A DNA stretch of 64,000 nucleotides from Alphaproteobacteria bacterium (GCA_002401695.1 NVTV01000007.1:1-64000), one strand, 5' to 3'. Numbered from the stretch's first letter, positions 8,697 through 18,389 are shown. Translations and numbers: made by a program. Notes: a model not told the origin generated them from the sequence alone.

Positions 8697-8813
8697 GGTG
8701 TAAATATACCTAATGGTAATGGGGGGTGTCACTAGTTGCTTGCGGCCAAAGTGCATCCCAATGGTGACTTGTACAATTAGGATAACGCCAAAAACTCGAT
8801 ATTAAATATTTTC

Positions 8814-8844
8814 TTGCTCCTGTAGGGCCTACAGGTAGCATAAT
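8814..8844 (+). promoter_or_regulatory. MerR-type promoter/operator for merC
   Basis: TTGCTC, 19-bp spacer, CATAAT. The dyad CCTGTAGGGCCTACAGG (8819-8835) fills the spacer. It lies between merR and the rightward merC. Confidence 0.8.
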
Positions 8845-8899
8845 CCTAGCATACAAATAGCCATACCCTCATTTGTACAGTAGCCAAATAGGGAGAGTT

Positions 8900-9286
8900 T
8901 TGAAATTGAAGTTAACTTATATCGACAAAGTAGGCTCTATTGGAATGCTTATTACGGCTCTGGCATGCCCTGTCTGTTGGCCTTTGTTTGCGGGCATTGG
9001 CGGTGCATTGGGATTGGGAATTTTAGCCCCTTGGGAAGGAATCATGATGGACTATGTTTTTCCTCCTTTTGTCTTGGTTGCGCTAATTGGTACCGTGCTT
9101 AGTTACAGAAATCACAGGCAGCTAATTCCGTTAGTTTTTGGTGTTGCATCTGCTTCGCTTATTTTGTTTGCGTTTTATGTAGGCTGGCAACTGGTATTGA
9201 TGTATATCGGAATCTTTGGACTACTGATAGCGTCAGTTCTTAGTTACCTCGCAAACAAGAAGCAAGCATTGATTTGCGAGTCTTAA
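8900..9286 (+). CDS. merC: Mercury transporter MerC
   Basis: About 128 residues with four predicted membrane helices. The MerC-type metal-binding segment ITALACPVCWPLFAGIGGALGLG lies in helix 1, followed by ILAPWEG. MerC moves Hg(II) across the inner membrane towards MerA. The start chosen is TTG at 8900, with GGGAGAG just upstream. A TTG at 8873 would add nine unrelated residues. A C-terminal Cys is in ALICES. The gene is under the MerR-type promoter at 8814 and is followed by a Sec-containing MerP, so the two probably work as transporter and periplasmic donor. Confidence 0.85.
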   Translation: MKLKLTYIDKVGSIGMLITALACPVCWPLFAGIGGALGLGILAPWEGIMMDYVFPPFVLVALIGTVLSYRNHRQLIPLVFGVASASLILFAFYVGWQLVLMYIGIFGLLIASVLSYLANKKQALICES

Positions 9287-9409
9287 CTTGACTCAGTTCA
9301 AGAACAGACTGGCATTGGATTAGTTAGTTATTGTTTCAAGAAACATTGTTTTCACAAAAGTACTTACACAAATTTTCGACCATTTTTGATACCAACAGGA
9401 GATATGGTG

Positions 9410-9760
9410 ATGAGTAGTAATTTATCGCTTTTTAGAAGTTTGAAATTTTCAACTGTTTCGGCCCTTGCACTATTTGTTCTTTTACTGACTGGAAGTTTAG
9501 CTTATAGCGAGCCTCTTCGAGATCCAGTTGAAGGGGAATTAGTAGTTACTCTCGATGTAGAGAGTATGACTTGAGTCGGATGTGTTGTTGCCGTGCGCAA
9601 CTCACTAGAGGCTCTCGAAGGTATCAATGAAACCGAAGTTGATTTAGATGAGAAAACCGCAGTCGTGTATTTCGACCCATCGAAAGTTGATGTCGAAAAA
9701 ATGGTAACGGCTACGACCGATGTAGGTTTCCCATCTTCTCTTAGGACTAAAAAAGAGTAA
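9410..9760 (+). CDS. Selenoprotein MerP-like periplasmic HMA protein (UxxC)
   Basis: Read through one TGA (9572-9574), this is a 116-residue protein: a signal peptide (residues 1-35, ALALFVLLLTGSLAYS), then an HMA domain with LVVTLDVESMT-U55-VGC58-VVAVRNSLEALEGINE. The TGA takes the place of the first Cys of the CxxC metal site. The frame continues without interruption to DVGFPSSLRTKKE at the expected length for MerP. The start at 9410 has AGGAG 8 bp upstream. A hairpin 7 nt after the TGA is conserved in the leftward paralogue at 15664-16005. It follows merC directly. By family it would bind Hg(II) in the periplasm. A selenolate would bind mercury more tightly than a thiolate. Treating it as a broken merP is less likely given three independent cases. 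Confidence 0.82.
9582..9605 (+). promoter_or_regulatory. Candidate bacterial SECIS hairpin
   Basis: Stem GTTGC/GCAAC with loop CGTGC (9587-9601), extended by GTG/CAC after a small internal loop. The loop has G at its second position and begins 17 nt after the TGA. The core GTTGCCGTGCGCAAC is identical in the paralogue at 15823-15837, while the outer pair changes CAC to CGC and keeps pairing. Confidence 0.7.
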
Positions 9761-9896
9761 GGGCTGCTTAATTTAATTCTCTGAGACCCGGCCCTGAGCC
9801 AGTTTTTTGAGTGATTGTATTGCTAGAACACACTGAAAATATGTCTATCTGATTGACGTAATAATGACTGACTATGAATTACGGTGAGTATCAATA

Positions 9897-10310
9897 GTGG
9901 AGAGATATTCTACAATTAGTAACGTTGCGAAACTCCTCAATTTGAACGTGGAAACTATCCGTTACTATGAAAGGCGGGGTTTAATTGACCAGCCGCGAAA
10001 ACCACTTCAGGGCTATAGAGAATATCCTGGAAGAACGATTCAGCGAATTCAATTCATTAAGCGTGCAAAGGAGCTTGGCTTTACGCTAGATGAAATTGAG
10101 AACTTACTTGGATTAGGTGATACGCACTGCGAAGATATTCAAGGTATTGCTGAAATCAAACTCAATACCATCCAATCAAAAATTACCGATTTGGAGAGTT
10201 TGAAAACAGTATTGGATAACTTGATTATCCAGTGCCGGACAAATCCAGATCGAACGCATTGTCCAATCGTAGAATCATTGTTGCCAGAATCAAAAGGTAT
10301 CTCAGATTAG
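9897..10310 (+). CDS. merR: Mercury-responsive regulator MerR (second copy)
   Basis: A 137-residue MerR protein starting at GTG. HTH: SNVAKLLNLNVETIRYYERRGLI. The three Hg-binding Cys are present: one in DTHCEDI and two in IIQCRTNPDRTHCPIV. It is collinear with merTPFA and ends 4 bp before the -35 box of their promoter, so it precedes the operon it most likely controls. It differs considerably from the MerR at 8298-8696, suggesting that two separately acquired mercury modules lie side by side and not a recent duplication. Confidence 0.9.
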   Translation: MERYSTISNVAKLLNLNVETIRYYERRGLIDQPRKPLQGYREYPGRTIQRIQFIKRAKELGFTLDEIENLLGLGDTHCEDIQGIAEIKLNTIQSKITDLESLKTVLDNLIIQCRTNPDRTHCPIVESLLPESKGISD

Positions 10311-10313
10311 CAC

Positions 10314-10344
10314 TTGACTCCGTACCATGGTACGGACTTTAGAA
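10314..10344 (+). promoter_or_regulatory. merTPFA promoter/operator
   Basis: TTGACT at 10314, followed by the dyad CCGTACCATGGTACGG (10320-10335) and a TTAGAA/TAGAAT -10 box after 19-20 bp. The -35 and dyad closely match classical mer operators. Confidence 0.85.
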
Positions 10345-10380
10345 TTTGCTCTGTGTCGAGATATTGGAAACATACTAAAA

Positions 10381-10740
10381 ATGGAAACCAAGACCACTGA
10401 TGATTCAAAGCTGCCTATGATAGGTGGTGTACTCGCGGCCATAGGTGGAAGTATTTGCTGTGTAGGCCCGTTCGTATTACTGCTTTTAGGCGTGAGTGGT
10501 TCATGGATTAGTAATCTGGTGGTTTTTCAGCGCTATCAGCCTTTATTTATTATGCTCGTTCTTGGATTGCTTGTTTGGGCCGGTCGGAAGGTCTATCAGC
10601 CTATCGAATCCTGTGAACCTGGGTCTGTATGTGCGGTTCCCCAAACTCGAACTCGTCGCCAGATTATATTTTGGCTGACTTCGGCACTCGCTATTACGTT
10701 AGTTACTAGTGCCTACTGGCTACCCTTGTTTTTTCTGTAA
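10381..10740 (+). CDS. merT: Mercuric ion transporter MerT
   Basis: A 119-residue inner-membrane protein with three predicted helices. The first Cys pair is in GGSICCVGPFVLLLLGVSG (helix 1) and the second pair in the cytoplasmic loop ESCEPGSVCAVP, as in canonical MerT. The start at 10381 is required because an upstream ATG at 10327 lies inside the operator. MerT accepts Hg(II) from MerP and passes it to MerA. It is the first gene of the merT-merP-merF-merA operon. Confidence 0.93.
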   Translation: METKTTDDSKLPMIGGVLAAIGGSICCVGPFVLLLLGVSGSWISNLVVFQRYQPLFIMLVLGLLVWAGRKVYQPIESCEPGSVCAVPQTRTRRQIIFWLTSALAITLVTSAYWLPLFFL

Positions 10741-10765
10741 GATTCTTATCAATTCGGAGATACGC

Positions 10766-11047
10766 ATGAAAAAAACCATGTTTGCAATTTTGTTCGCCCT
10801 TACTAGCTTTACGGCATTGGCGAAGCCACAAACCATCACTTTAGACGTGCCGACCATGGACTGCGCCATGTGCCCTATTACTGTGAAAATGGCATTGGAC
10901 AAGGTTGAAGGTGTTATTGAATCTGTTGTCACTCTAGATTCTAAAAGCGCGGTTGTAACATTTGAAGATACTCAGACCAGTGTGGTAGCTCTCGTTCAGG
11001 CAACGACAAACGCAGGTTACATCTCAACTCTAAAACAACAGAAATAG
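10766..11047 (+). CDS. merP: Periplasmic mercury-binding protein MerP (Cys form)
   Basis: A 93-residue protein with a signal peptide (MKKTMFAILFALTSFTALA) and one HMA domain. The metal site is MDCAMCPITVKMALDKVEGV, with both Cys encoded by TGC/TGT. It is therefore the ordinary counterpart of the selenocysteine variants at 9410-9760 and 15664-16005. A ribosome binding site (CGGAGA) precedes the ATG. It delivers Hg(II) to MerT. Confidence 0.93.
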   Translation: MKKTMFAILFALTSFTALAKPQTITLDVPTMDCAMCPITVKMALDKVEGVIESVVTLDSKSAVVTFEDTQTSVVALVQATTNAGYISTLKQQK

Positions 11048-11053
11048 CCTTCT

Positions 11054-11293
11054 ATGAAAAACGGCAATAGCCTTTTCCGAGCGGGGGTTATTGGCACAGT
11101 AGTTGTAGCACTTTGTTGTTTTACTCCTGTGCTGGTAATCATGTTGGGCGTGGTAGGGCTTTCTGCTCTTACTGGTTATTTGGATTTTGTGCTGTTTCCA
11201 GCCCTATTTTTCTTTCTTTGTTTGCTTGGCTGGTTATGCGGTTTATCGCAAAACCCAACGAGAAACCTAACTTTTGTACCTTTCATCGAATAA
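11054..11293 (+). CDS. merF: Mercury transporter MerF
   Basis: A 79-residue protein with two predicted membrane helices. Metal-binding ALCCFTPVLVIMLGVVGLSAL matches MerF, and a Cys lies in the second helix end (LLGWLCGLS). It begins 6 bp after merP and ends 9 bp before merA. It is a second, small Hg(II) uptake protein in the operon. Confidence 0.9.
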   Translation: MKNGNSLFRAGVIGTVVVALCCFTPVLVIMLGVVGLSALTGYLDFVLFPALFFFLCLLGWLCGLSQNPTRNLTFVPFIE

Positions 11294-12955
<1,662 letters not shown>

Positions 12956-13154
12956 CCTCTATGAATGATTTTGCGAATACTACGTCGATACAACAATTCG
13001 ACACTCCATTAGCGGAATCGATGGCGAAATTGACGATCCAATAGATGTGGACTTCCCTCAATATCTCGGACAACTCCAAGCTATACTTTGGACTTCCCAC
13101 ACTATCATAGACAAATCCAGGCTATTCTTTTAGCTTAGGAGGAAGACTATGAGT

Positions 13155-13716
13155 ATATGCAACGCGCCATAGAAAGGTTAAATTTTTTGTTCCGCTCACT
13201 CTGGTTATTATTACCTTCTTGTTGTATCTCGCATTCTACCGAGTACGCGAGGTGATCATCGTGTTAGCTACCTTGCCAATGTCTATAGCAGGAAGCAGCT
13301 GGCTACTGTGGTATTTGGACTTCGATCTATCGGTGGCGGTAGCTGTGGGTCTGATAGCACTTGCTAAAGTCGCTGTTGAGATTGGTGTGATCATGTTGGT
13401 TTATCTGAATCAGTATAGAGATGACTATCTTGAAAGTGCAATACTTCATGGCTCAGTTACGGAAGAAGGATTAAGGCAAGCGGTAAATCAAGGTGCTTTA
13501 CAGCGCCTGCGGCCGATCGTCATGACTATGGCGGCGAATACTGCTGGACTACTGCCAATCATGTATGGTCATGGAACTGGATCAGAAGTTATGCAAAGAA
13601 TTGCAGCGCCTATGATTGGTGGAATGATAAGCACTTTCGTGCTCACATTATTGGTTCTATCGGCGGTGTATCTGGTTTGGCAAAAATGGCTGCTTAGAGG
13701 GGAAATTCAAACCTGA
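13155..13716 (+). pseudogene. C-terminal remnant of a heavy-metal RND pump (CusA/CzcA type)
   Basis: The frame covers about the last 180 residues of an HME-RND transporter: FFVPLTLVIITFLLYLAFYR, MSIAGSSWLLWYLDFDLSVAVAVG, RLRPIVMTMAANTAGLLPIMYG and GTGSEVMQRIAAPMIGG. A reading shift occurs in a T-run near 13183-13188: upstream MQRAIERLN is in another frame. The N-terminal 80 percent is missing. Together with the truncated sensor kinase at 16375-17244 it marks an older cus/czc locus broken up by the mercury genes. 12956-13154 shows no gene. Confidence 0.85.
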
Positions 13717-13723
13717 GATGCAT

Positions 13724-14104
13724 TCAATCGCCATTTTCCAACCACATGGTAATAGGCAATAACGCGTAGGCTGCGAAAATTGAAAACAGCAAGAGTGTAG
13801 TGCTAGTCCATAACATTGCCCGTTGCACTTTTAATCTACGCAGATCTGCTATTTCGCAAACCTCTACCTGACGAAGCCTCCAGAAACAATATCCGAGAAT
13901 CAAGCCTGTCATGCCGAAGGTAAATATTTTGTATTCTGAAAGAAATACCAACCAGGGCAATGTAGATACCAGCGAGGCCACAGCGCTACCCATTCCCAAG
14001 GCGACGAGCACGATAGGCAATGCGCAGCAAGTAGTGCTTAACAGCGCCAGACTGAGTCCGCCAAACAGTGATGAATTAGTTTTTGCGCTTTCGCTACTAA
14101 TCAT
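13724..14104 (-). CDS. MerT-like mercury transporter
   Basis: A 126-residue protein with three hydrophobic segments. The MerT signature STTCCALPIVLVALGMGSAVASL lies in helix 1. The cytoplasmic loop keeps a single Cys (VEVCEIADLRR), where canonical MerT has two. It is the last gene of a leftward set that starts with the Sec-containing MerP (16005) and runs through an HMA protein and an outer-membrane protein. It probably takes Hg(II) from that MerP. Divergence from the merT at 10381 shows a separate origin. Confidence 0.85.
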   Translation of the reverse strand: MISSESAKTNSSLFGGLSLALLSTTCCALPIVLVALGMGSAVASLVSTLPWLVFLSEYKIFTFGMTGLILGYCFWRLRQVEVCEIADLRRLKVQRAMLWTSTTLLLFSIFAAYALLPITMWLENGD

Positions 14105-14128
14105 AAAATCGATTTAATAAAATTAAAA

Positions 14129-14992
14129 TTAAAATACAAAACCAATACCGACACTAAACTCATTTCCTCTTGATAACTGTACCCCGCTTAGGTTCTCATA
14201 AATCGGCACCTTATACTCAGCACGAAACATCATGCCACTACGATACCAAACGAAGACTGGCCCAGTTGACAATCGGTCACCTCCAGTAGCCCCAGCTGAG
14301 TCCCGGCCTCTGCTTTCGTGGCGCGCACTTACATCAAACATCAAAAACACTCCAGTATTTATTTCATTGTCGTGATATGGATGCCATCCAATGTTGATGT
14401 CCAGGCCCAGTTCATCTCCTTGATGAATACCGTTATCACCTTCACCATTAGCCCAATAGAAGAGATCGTAAAACTGGTAGAGGTCGGCTTTTTCGAAACT
14501 GGCTGAGAAACTTACACCGAGGTCGGTGCTTCCATCGCCTACTTCGAAGTCATCGCTAGTACTGCCGGTTGGTAATCGAATACTGGGTGTAAAGGCAAGA
14601 TTACCCGTAGAGCTGGCGTTATTCTCGTACCGCTTGAGCGGCAAGCCAATGACCAAATCGCCGACACCACTGCCGGATTCGCGCACCGCCACACCATCTC
14701 GAACTACGGTGCGGGATTGATCTATTGATGGTAGTTTGAATGTGAGCCGAACTTCCCGTCGAAACGTGTAGATGCCTTCAAGCCAGGTCTTGCCTACGGA
14801 TTTTTCGCGGCCAAAGAAATTGTTAACTTCCGCATCACCATCCAACAGGATGTCGGAGTTAAAAACTTCGTGTCTCAGCTGAAACCCCCAGCCGTTCTGC
14901 CAACGTGGGGCCATATCCATTACAGGTTGATGGGCATAGACGGGGGTTGCGAGCAGGCATAGCGCCAGGACGCTTAAGTTAATACGAATCAA
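14129..14992 (-). CDS. Outer-membrane beta-barrel-like protein in the Sec-MerP operon
   Basis: A 287-residue protein with a signal peptide (LSVLALCLLATPVYA) followed by alternating hydrophobic/polar strands such as WGFQLRHEVF, LEGIYTFRREVRLTFKLP, LAFTPSIRLPTGS and FSVGIGFVF. It ends in Phe as outer-membrane proteins do. The layout resembles MetA-pathway or phenol-degradation transporter-like barrels. No metal-binding motif stands out beyond HQPVMDM near the mature N-terminus. The start overlaps the preceding HMA gene by 4 bp, indicating translational coupling. An outer-membrane partner for periplasmic mercury binding is not part of classical mer operons, so the role is open. Confidence 0.65.
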   Translation of the reverse strand: MIRINLSVLALCLLATPVYAHQPVMDMAPRWQNGWGFQLRHEVFNSDILLDGDAEVNNFFGREKSVGKTWLEGIYTFRREVRLTFKLPSIDQSRTVVRDGVAVRESGSGVGDLVIGLPLKRYENNASSTGNLAFTPSIRLPTGSTSDDFEVGDGSTDLGVSFSASFEKADLYQFYDLFYWANGEGDNGIHQGDELGLDINIGWHPYHDNEINTGVFLMFDVSARHESRGRDSAGATGGDRLSTGPVFVWYRSGMMFRAEYKVPIYENLSGVQLSRGNEFSVGIGFVF

Positions 14993-15522
14993 AGCTGAAG
15001 CTCGATGGTGCTTAATCTAATGACTTGCTCGCCTGTAACACTGCCAGCCTGACTAGGGTCTAAAACTGTTCGAATCGCTACTTCGTGCCCAGACTGCGAT
15101 GTCAAATCTAGGGTGTTCGGTAGGATATAAATTTGGCCATTATCTTCATTTACTAGCTGATAACCATCAGCGCTTTCTCTAATAACTCCTTGAATTAAGG
15201 CATAGTAAGCAATCGGGTCATATCCCCCGTTTAGGATAGCTGCATTGATCTGAGCGTACTGCACTGGCTTCTGTCGCTGCAAGGCCAGCGTGATAGTGTG
15301 TGCGTTGATATCCACTAGTACACCATCATTGCCAAATTGTGTGCTATCCAGAAAATCCAGTTTTCTGAGGTTTTTTTCCGTACCATAAGCGCAGAATGAG
15401 CAGACGATACCATTGACCTGGACGACGAGGTATTCCGATGAGGTGGGTTGTTCAGCAATGTCGGCGATCACAGCAGAGTTGATAAACGTGAATAGAAAAA
15501 TAAGTAAGGATTTCTTTTTCAT
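14989..15522 (-). CDS. Exported HMA-domain protein with C-terminal strand-rich domain
   Basis: A 177-residue protein. The signal peptide is KKKSLLIFLFTFINSAVIA, then an HMA-like domain with VVQVNGIVCSFCAYGTEKNL (CxxC intact, both Cys ordinary). From about residue 105 it has a strand-rich segment (IYILPNTLDLTSQSGHEVAIRTVL) resembling a small OB-like fold, which is an inference from pattern only. The start at 15522 fits the signal peptide better than the upstream ATG at 15540. It lies between the Sec MerP and the outer-membrane protein, overlapping the latter by 4 bp. It is probably a periplasmic metal chaperone that links the two. Confidence 0.75.
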   Translation of the reverse strand: MKKKSLLIFLFTFINSAVIADIAEQPTSSEYLVVQVNGIVCSFCAYGTEKNLRKLDFLDSTQFGNDGVLVDINAHTITLALQRQKPVQYAQINAAILNGGYDPIAYYALIQGVIRESADGYQLVNEDNGQIYILPNTLDLTSQSGHEVAIRTVLDPSQAGSVTGEQVIRLSTIELQL

Positions 15523-15663
15523 ACTGAATAACTCCCCCAAATAACTTTACGCAACTCATCATAATCCATAGAGTCCGTTAAAGGTCAAGTGGTTTTTGAC
15601 AATGAATAACGACAACCCGGCTTCCGACCGACGACTGCACTATGATTCTTAGCCGCTCAATAA

Positions 15664-16005
15664 TTAATTGGTGACCATTTTAAGCGAAGATGGGAAACCC
15701 ACTTCTGTTGTTGCTTGAGTCATCTTGGTAATATCGATTTTGGCTGTTTCATAGATGACCACTGCCGTCTTCTCATCCAAATCTACTTCAACTTCGTTTA
15801 CCCCTTCAAGGGATGTCAGCGAGTTGCGCACGGCAACAACACAACCTGCTCAGGTCATATTCTCTACTGCAAGTGTAACAATTTCTTCTCCGGCCGCGCG
15901 CTCACGGGCAATGTCTGCATAAGAAAAGCTGCCGGTCACTAGCAGCAGAGAAAAGATAATGGAAGTTACGCCGATTCTCATTGAGGGTCGCCTGAATTTA
16001 GTCAT
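15664..16005 (-). CDS. Selenoprotein MerP-like periplasmic HMA protein (UxxC), leftward operon
   Basis: Read through one TGA (15852-15850), this is 113 residues: a signal peptide ending in LLLVTGSFSYA, then IVTLAVENMT-U52-AGC55-VVAVRNSLTSLEGVNE and a C-terminus EVGFPSSLKMVTN. It is close to the paralogue at 9410-9760, with the TGA at the identical position. Synonymous and conservative differences between the two copies, with the frame kept open on both sides of the TGA, argue for selection on a read-through product. GGAG lies about 8 bp before the ATG. It is the first gene of the leftward set with the HMA, outer-membrane and MerT-like proteins, behind a MerR-type promoter. Confidence 0.82.
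15819..15842 (-). promoter_or_regulatory. Candidate bacterial SECIS hairpin (leftward copy)
   Basis: The same GTTGC/GCAAC stem and CGTGC loop as at 9582-9605, starting 12 nt after the TGA, with the outer GTG now pairing with CGC (one G-U pair). Conservation across two diverged genes supports function, though the hairpin also encodes conserved residues (VAVRN). Confidence 0.7.
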
Positions 16006-16180
16006 AAAAATTCTCCGAAATAATTAGTATTACCTTGGTCCCTATTCTTAGACCAGATGTGGCGCCGATTCCTTTCAAATCATCGGGCTGCATTTTTTTA
16101 GCATCCCACCTACAAATATTGCTACGTATTTAATATTTCATTCGGCGGCTCTGAACTAGATTAGAGTCAAAAACGCCAAT

Positions 16181-16211
16181 AGTCTATCAGCTGTACCTAC
16201 TACAGGTTCAG
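16181..16211 (-). promoter_or_regulatory. MerR-type promoter/operator of the leftward selenoprotein operon
   Basis: On the minus strand: CTGAAC, 19-bp spacer, TAGACT. The dyad CTGTAGTAGGTACAG (16191-16205) is identical to that at 7530-7544. The -35 box is poorer than in the other mer promoters here, so dependence on an activator is likely. Confidence 0.65.
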
Positions 16212-16242
16212 GAGGAAATGTAATTGATGTAGGACTTTTTCT

Positions 16243-16371
16243 GGTACTGACAAGTTAACTTCAATTATGCTCTTTTTGGGTCGAAATAGCTGTACCTACA
16301 ACCAGAAATCAATGACTTAGAGCTATAAATTCGGTAGAAATTCGTTCCGAAGCTGTTAACTTGTCAATACC
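16243..16371. mobile_element. MITE-like deletion derivative of the IS6-family element
   Basis: A 129-bp segment bounded by GGTACTGACAAGTTAAC and GTTAACTTGTCAATACC, the same ends as the IS6 element at 5100-5890, with no transposase inside. It sits at the point where the kinase gene at 16375 loses its N-terminal half, so it or its parent probably caused the deletion. Confidence 0.75.
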
Positions 16372-16374
16372 GTC

Positions 16375-17244
16375 GTGATAGGTGCAAGTCTATTTACTAT
16401 CCTAGCGGCATGGTTCGCAGTGCATCAAGGACATGCGCCGTTACGTTTTGTGAGTGGCAAGATTAGCGCTATCGGATCAGATCAGCTGGATCTGCGTCTG
16501 GACCCAGAACAAGTGCCAGTAGAACTTGTTGAACTGGTTAATTCATTCAATACTATGATTGGACGCATGGAAGGTGCGTTTAATCAGCTGTCCAATTTTT
16601 CTGCTGACATCGCGCATGAACTGCGTACACCGCTAACGAACATCGCTCTGCACACCGAGGTGGGCTTGAGCAAAGATCGAGATATCAACGAATACCGTGA
16701 AATTCTCTATTCGAATCTGGAAGAGTACGAGCGCCTCACTAATATGATCAACGACATGTTGACGCTAGCTAAGACAGAATATGGATTACAAAAACCAATA
16801 CTTACTGATCTGAACCTCAACACAGAAACGCTAGAGCTATTCGACTACTTCGAAGCCTGGGCAGAGGAAAGAGGTGTATCACTAACACGGGAAGGAATAT
16901 GCAAAACGCTGAGAGCGGATCGAACTATGATAAAACGAGCACTCAGCAATCTCCTCTCCAACGCAATTCAGCATACGCGTCCGGGGCAATCCGTCACAGT
17001 ACGTCTCCGCATGGCCGCAGACGGTACGCGAATAAGCGTTGAAAACCCCGGCACCGATATTCCAGCTGATCATTTGTCAAAAACATTCGACCGCTTTTAT
17101 CGCGCCGACCCTTCTCGCCAAGGGGATGGGGCAGGGCTAGGACTGGCTATCGTTAAATCTATTGTGGATATCCACCACGGGAATATATCTGCAAGTTCAG
17201 AGAATGGCATCACTGTATTTTCAATACTTCTTCCCAGTCAATGA
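16375..17244 (+). pseudogene. Truncated heavy-metal sensor histidine kinase (CusS-like)
   Basis: A 289-residue frame contains the last transmembrane segment (IGASLFTILAAWFAVHQG), the HAMP domain, the phosphoacceptor SADIAHELRTPLTN, and the ATPase boxes (N box SNLLSNAIQHTRPG, G boxes GAGLGLAIVKSIV). The first membrane segment, periplasmic sensor domain and response regulator that such kinases carry are missing, cut off by the MITE at 16243-16371. The catalytic core is intact and could be expressed from an element-borne promoter, but it has no sensor. It is related to CusS/CopS/SilS-type kinases. Confidence 0.8.
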
Positions 17245-17399
17245 ACGTGAATGAATTTTCTTGTGATATGGCATTATGATCGTCGGTCGGACACCCTTCC
17301 GCTATCTGTAGTGTAAGGCGGTAATTACCGGGTCAGCCCACAGGTCTTTGAGCAGGTCTTAGAATGAACCTTGGGGTTGTTTGTGAATCTAGAAGTCCA

Positions 17400-17519
17400 A
17401 TGAAGAGAGCGCTAAATAACATACGACCATACAGCTCATTGGCTGATTTACTACCAGTGGCGTTCTCAGCAAGACCAATTTTGAATGAATTTCTTACACT
17501 GAGAGTGATACTGTTTTAG
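17400..17519 (+). pseudogene. Remnant of an IS3-type transposase C-terminus
   Basis: A 39-codon frame reads ALNNIRPYSSLADLLPVAFS, matching the end of IS3-family OrfB proteins (YNxxRPHSSLGxLTPxxFA). Nothing else of the element is found. The rest of 17245-17930 contains no other supported gene except a small frame at 17539. Confidence 0.5.
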
Positions 17520-17538
17520 GGGAACGGTCAGTGGGCAT

Positions 17539-17688
17539 ATGGTCCGTATAGACTTTTACAACATTGGATGGAATCTTATCTTTATAGAGTTTCTTATAGG
17601 ACTATTTGCATGGTCTTTTATTGCTAGCGTAACAGGAATGTTGACATCACATATCTATGATAAATTGGTTCAGGCTACATCCAACTAA
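17539..17688 (+). CDS. Small hydrophobic ORF, 49 residues
   Basis: A short frame with one long hydrophobic stretch (WNLIFIEFLIGLFAWSFIAS). No family recognised. It starts at ATG 17539 with only a weak purine-rich stretch upstream. It may be a small membrane protein or chance. Confidence 0.25.
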   Translation: MVRIDFYNIGWNLIFIEFLIGLFAWSFIASVTGMLTSHIYDKLVQATSN

Positions 17689-17930
17689 TGTATGATTAAA
17701 GGATGTTATGTAGCGTCCAGGAGGGAAGCTTGCTCCACTAGCTGGGGGCTACCATCAGCTCAAATAAGTGCAACTCATAGCATGGCCGTCCCGTGGCAAT
17801 AGTGCCGCGTAACAGAGGGCTATGTGTCTAGAGAACTGATTCGAGCCTAACGAACATTTAGTTAACAAGAGTAGAATCTGCTTAGTGATGTTTTCAAGAT
17901 CGATATTTAACTAACCATTGTGAGGTTCTT

Positions 17931-18389
17931 ATGCAATTACTCCGCTCTATAGCTCCAGTATTCATTTCGATTATGGCCCTGTCCGCCAATGTCTCAGCCC
18001 AAGAAGATGATGTGACACAAATCCGCTCTCTTCTAGAGCGCGTTGCAGGGTTGATGCAAGCAGGGGACTTGACTCCGCTCGACGAAATCTACGCGCCAGG
18101 ACGAGGCGTTCATATCATCGAGGGTGCCGGAGTGAACCACGGTTGGGAAGACTATCGTGATCATCACTTAGCCCCGGAACTGGCTGCTTTTGAAAATTTC
18201 TCATATCGTTATTTTGCTATTGAGCCCCAGGTGCGGGGAGATACGGCCTACTCTGCATTTCGTTATGAACTGATCGCGGATGTGGAGTCAGGGCATATAG
18301 AAATAGAGGGCCGTGGAACAGCGATTTTGGAAAGAATGAATGGTCGATGGAGGATCGTACATACTCATACTTCTGGTCGCCCGAAGTAA
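17931..18389 (+). CDS. Exported NTF2/SnoaL-like protein
   Basis: A 152-residue protein with a signal peptide (LLRSIAPVFISIMALSANVSAQ) and a cone-shaped NTF2-like domain of the DUF4440/YybH type: DVTQIRSLLERVAGLMQAGDLTPLDEIYA, then W-E-D-Y-R-D-H-H and the terminal GRGTAILERMNGRWRIVHTHTS. Two neighbouring His (RDHH) and the terminal HTH could bind metal, though that is inference. TGAGG lies upstream of the ATG. It stands alone between the kinase remnant and the iron permease operon. Such proteins often ride in metal-resistance islands without a known role. Confidence 0.8.
   Translation: MQLLRSIAPVFISIMALSANVSAQEDDVTQIRSLLERVAGLMQAGDLTPLDEIYAPGRGVHIIEGAGVNHGWEDYRDHHLAPELAAFENFSYRYFAIEPQVRGDTAYSAFRYELIADVESGHIEIEGRGTAILERMNGRWRIVHTHTSGRPK

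Noticed and set aside
10327-10380. N-terminal extension of MerT from ATG 10327
   Set aside because: That ATG lies within the mer operator/promoter, so translation must start at 10381.
12956-13154. Possible merB or other mer gene after merA
   Set aside because: No open frame of sufficient length or recognisable motif; the sequence leads into an RND remnant.
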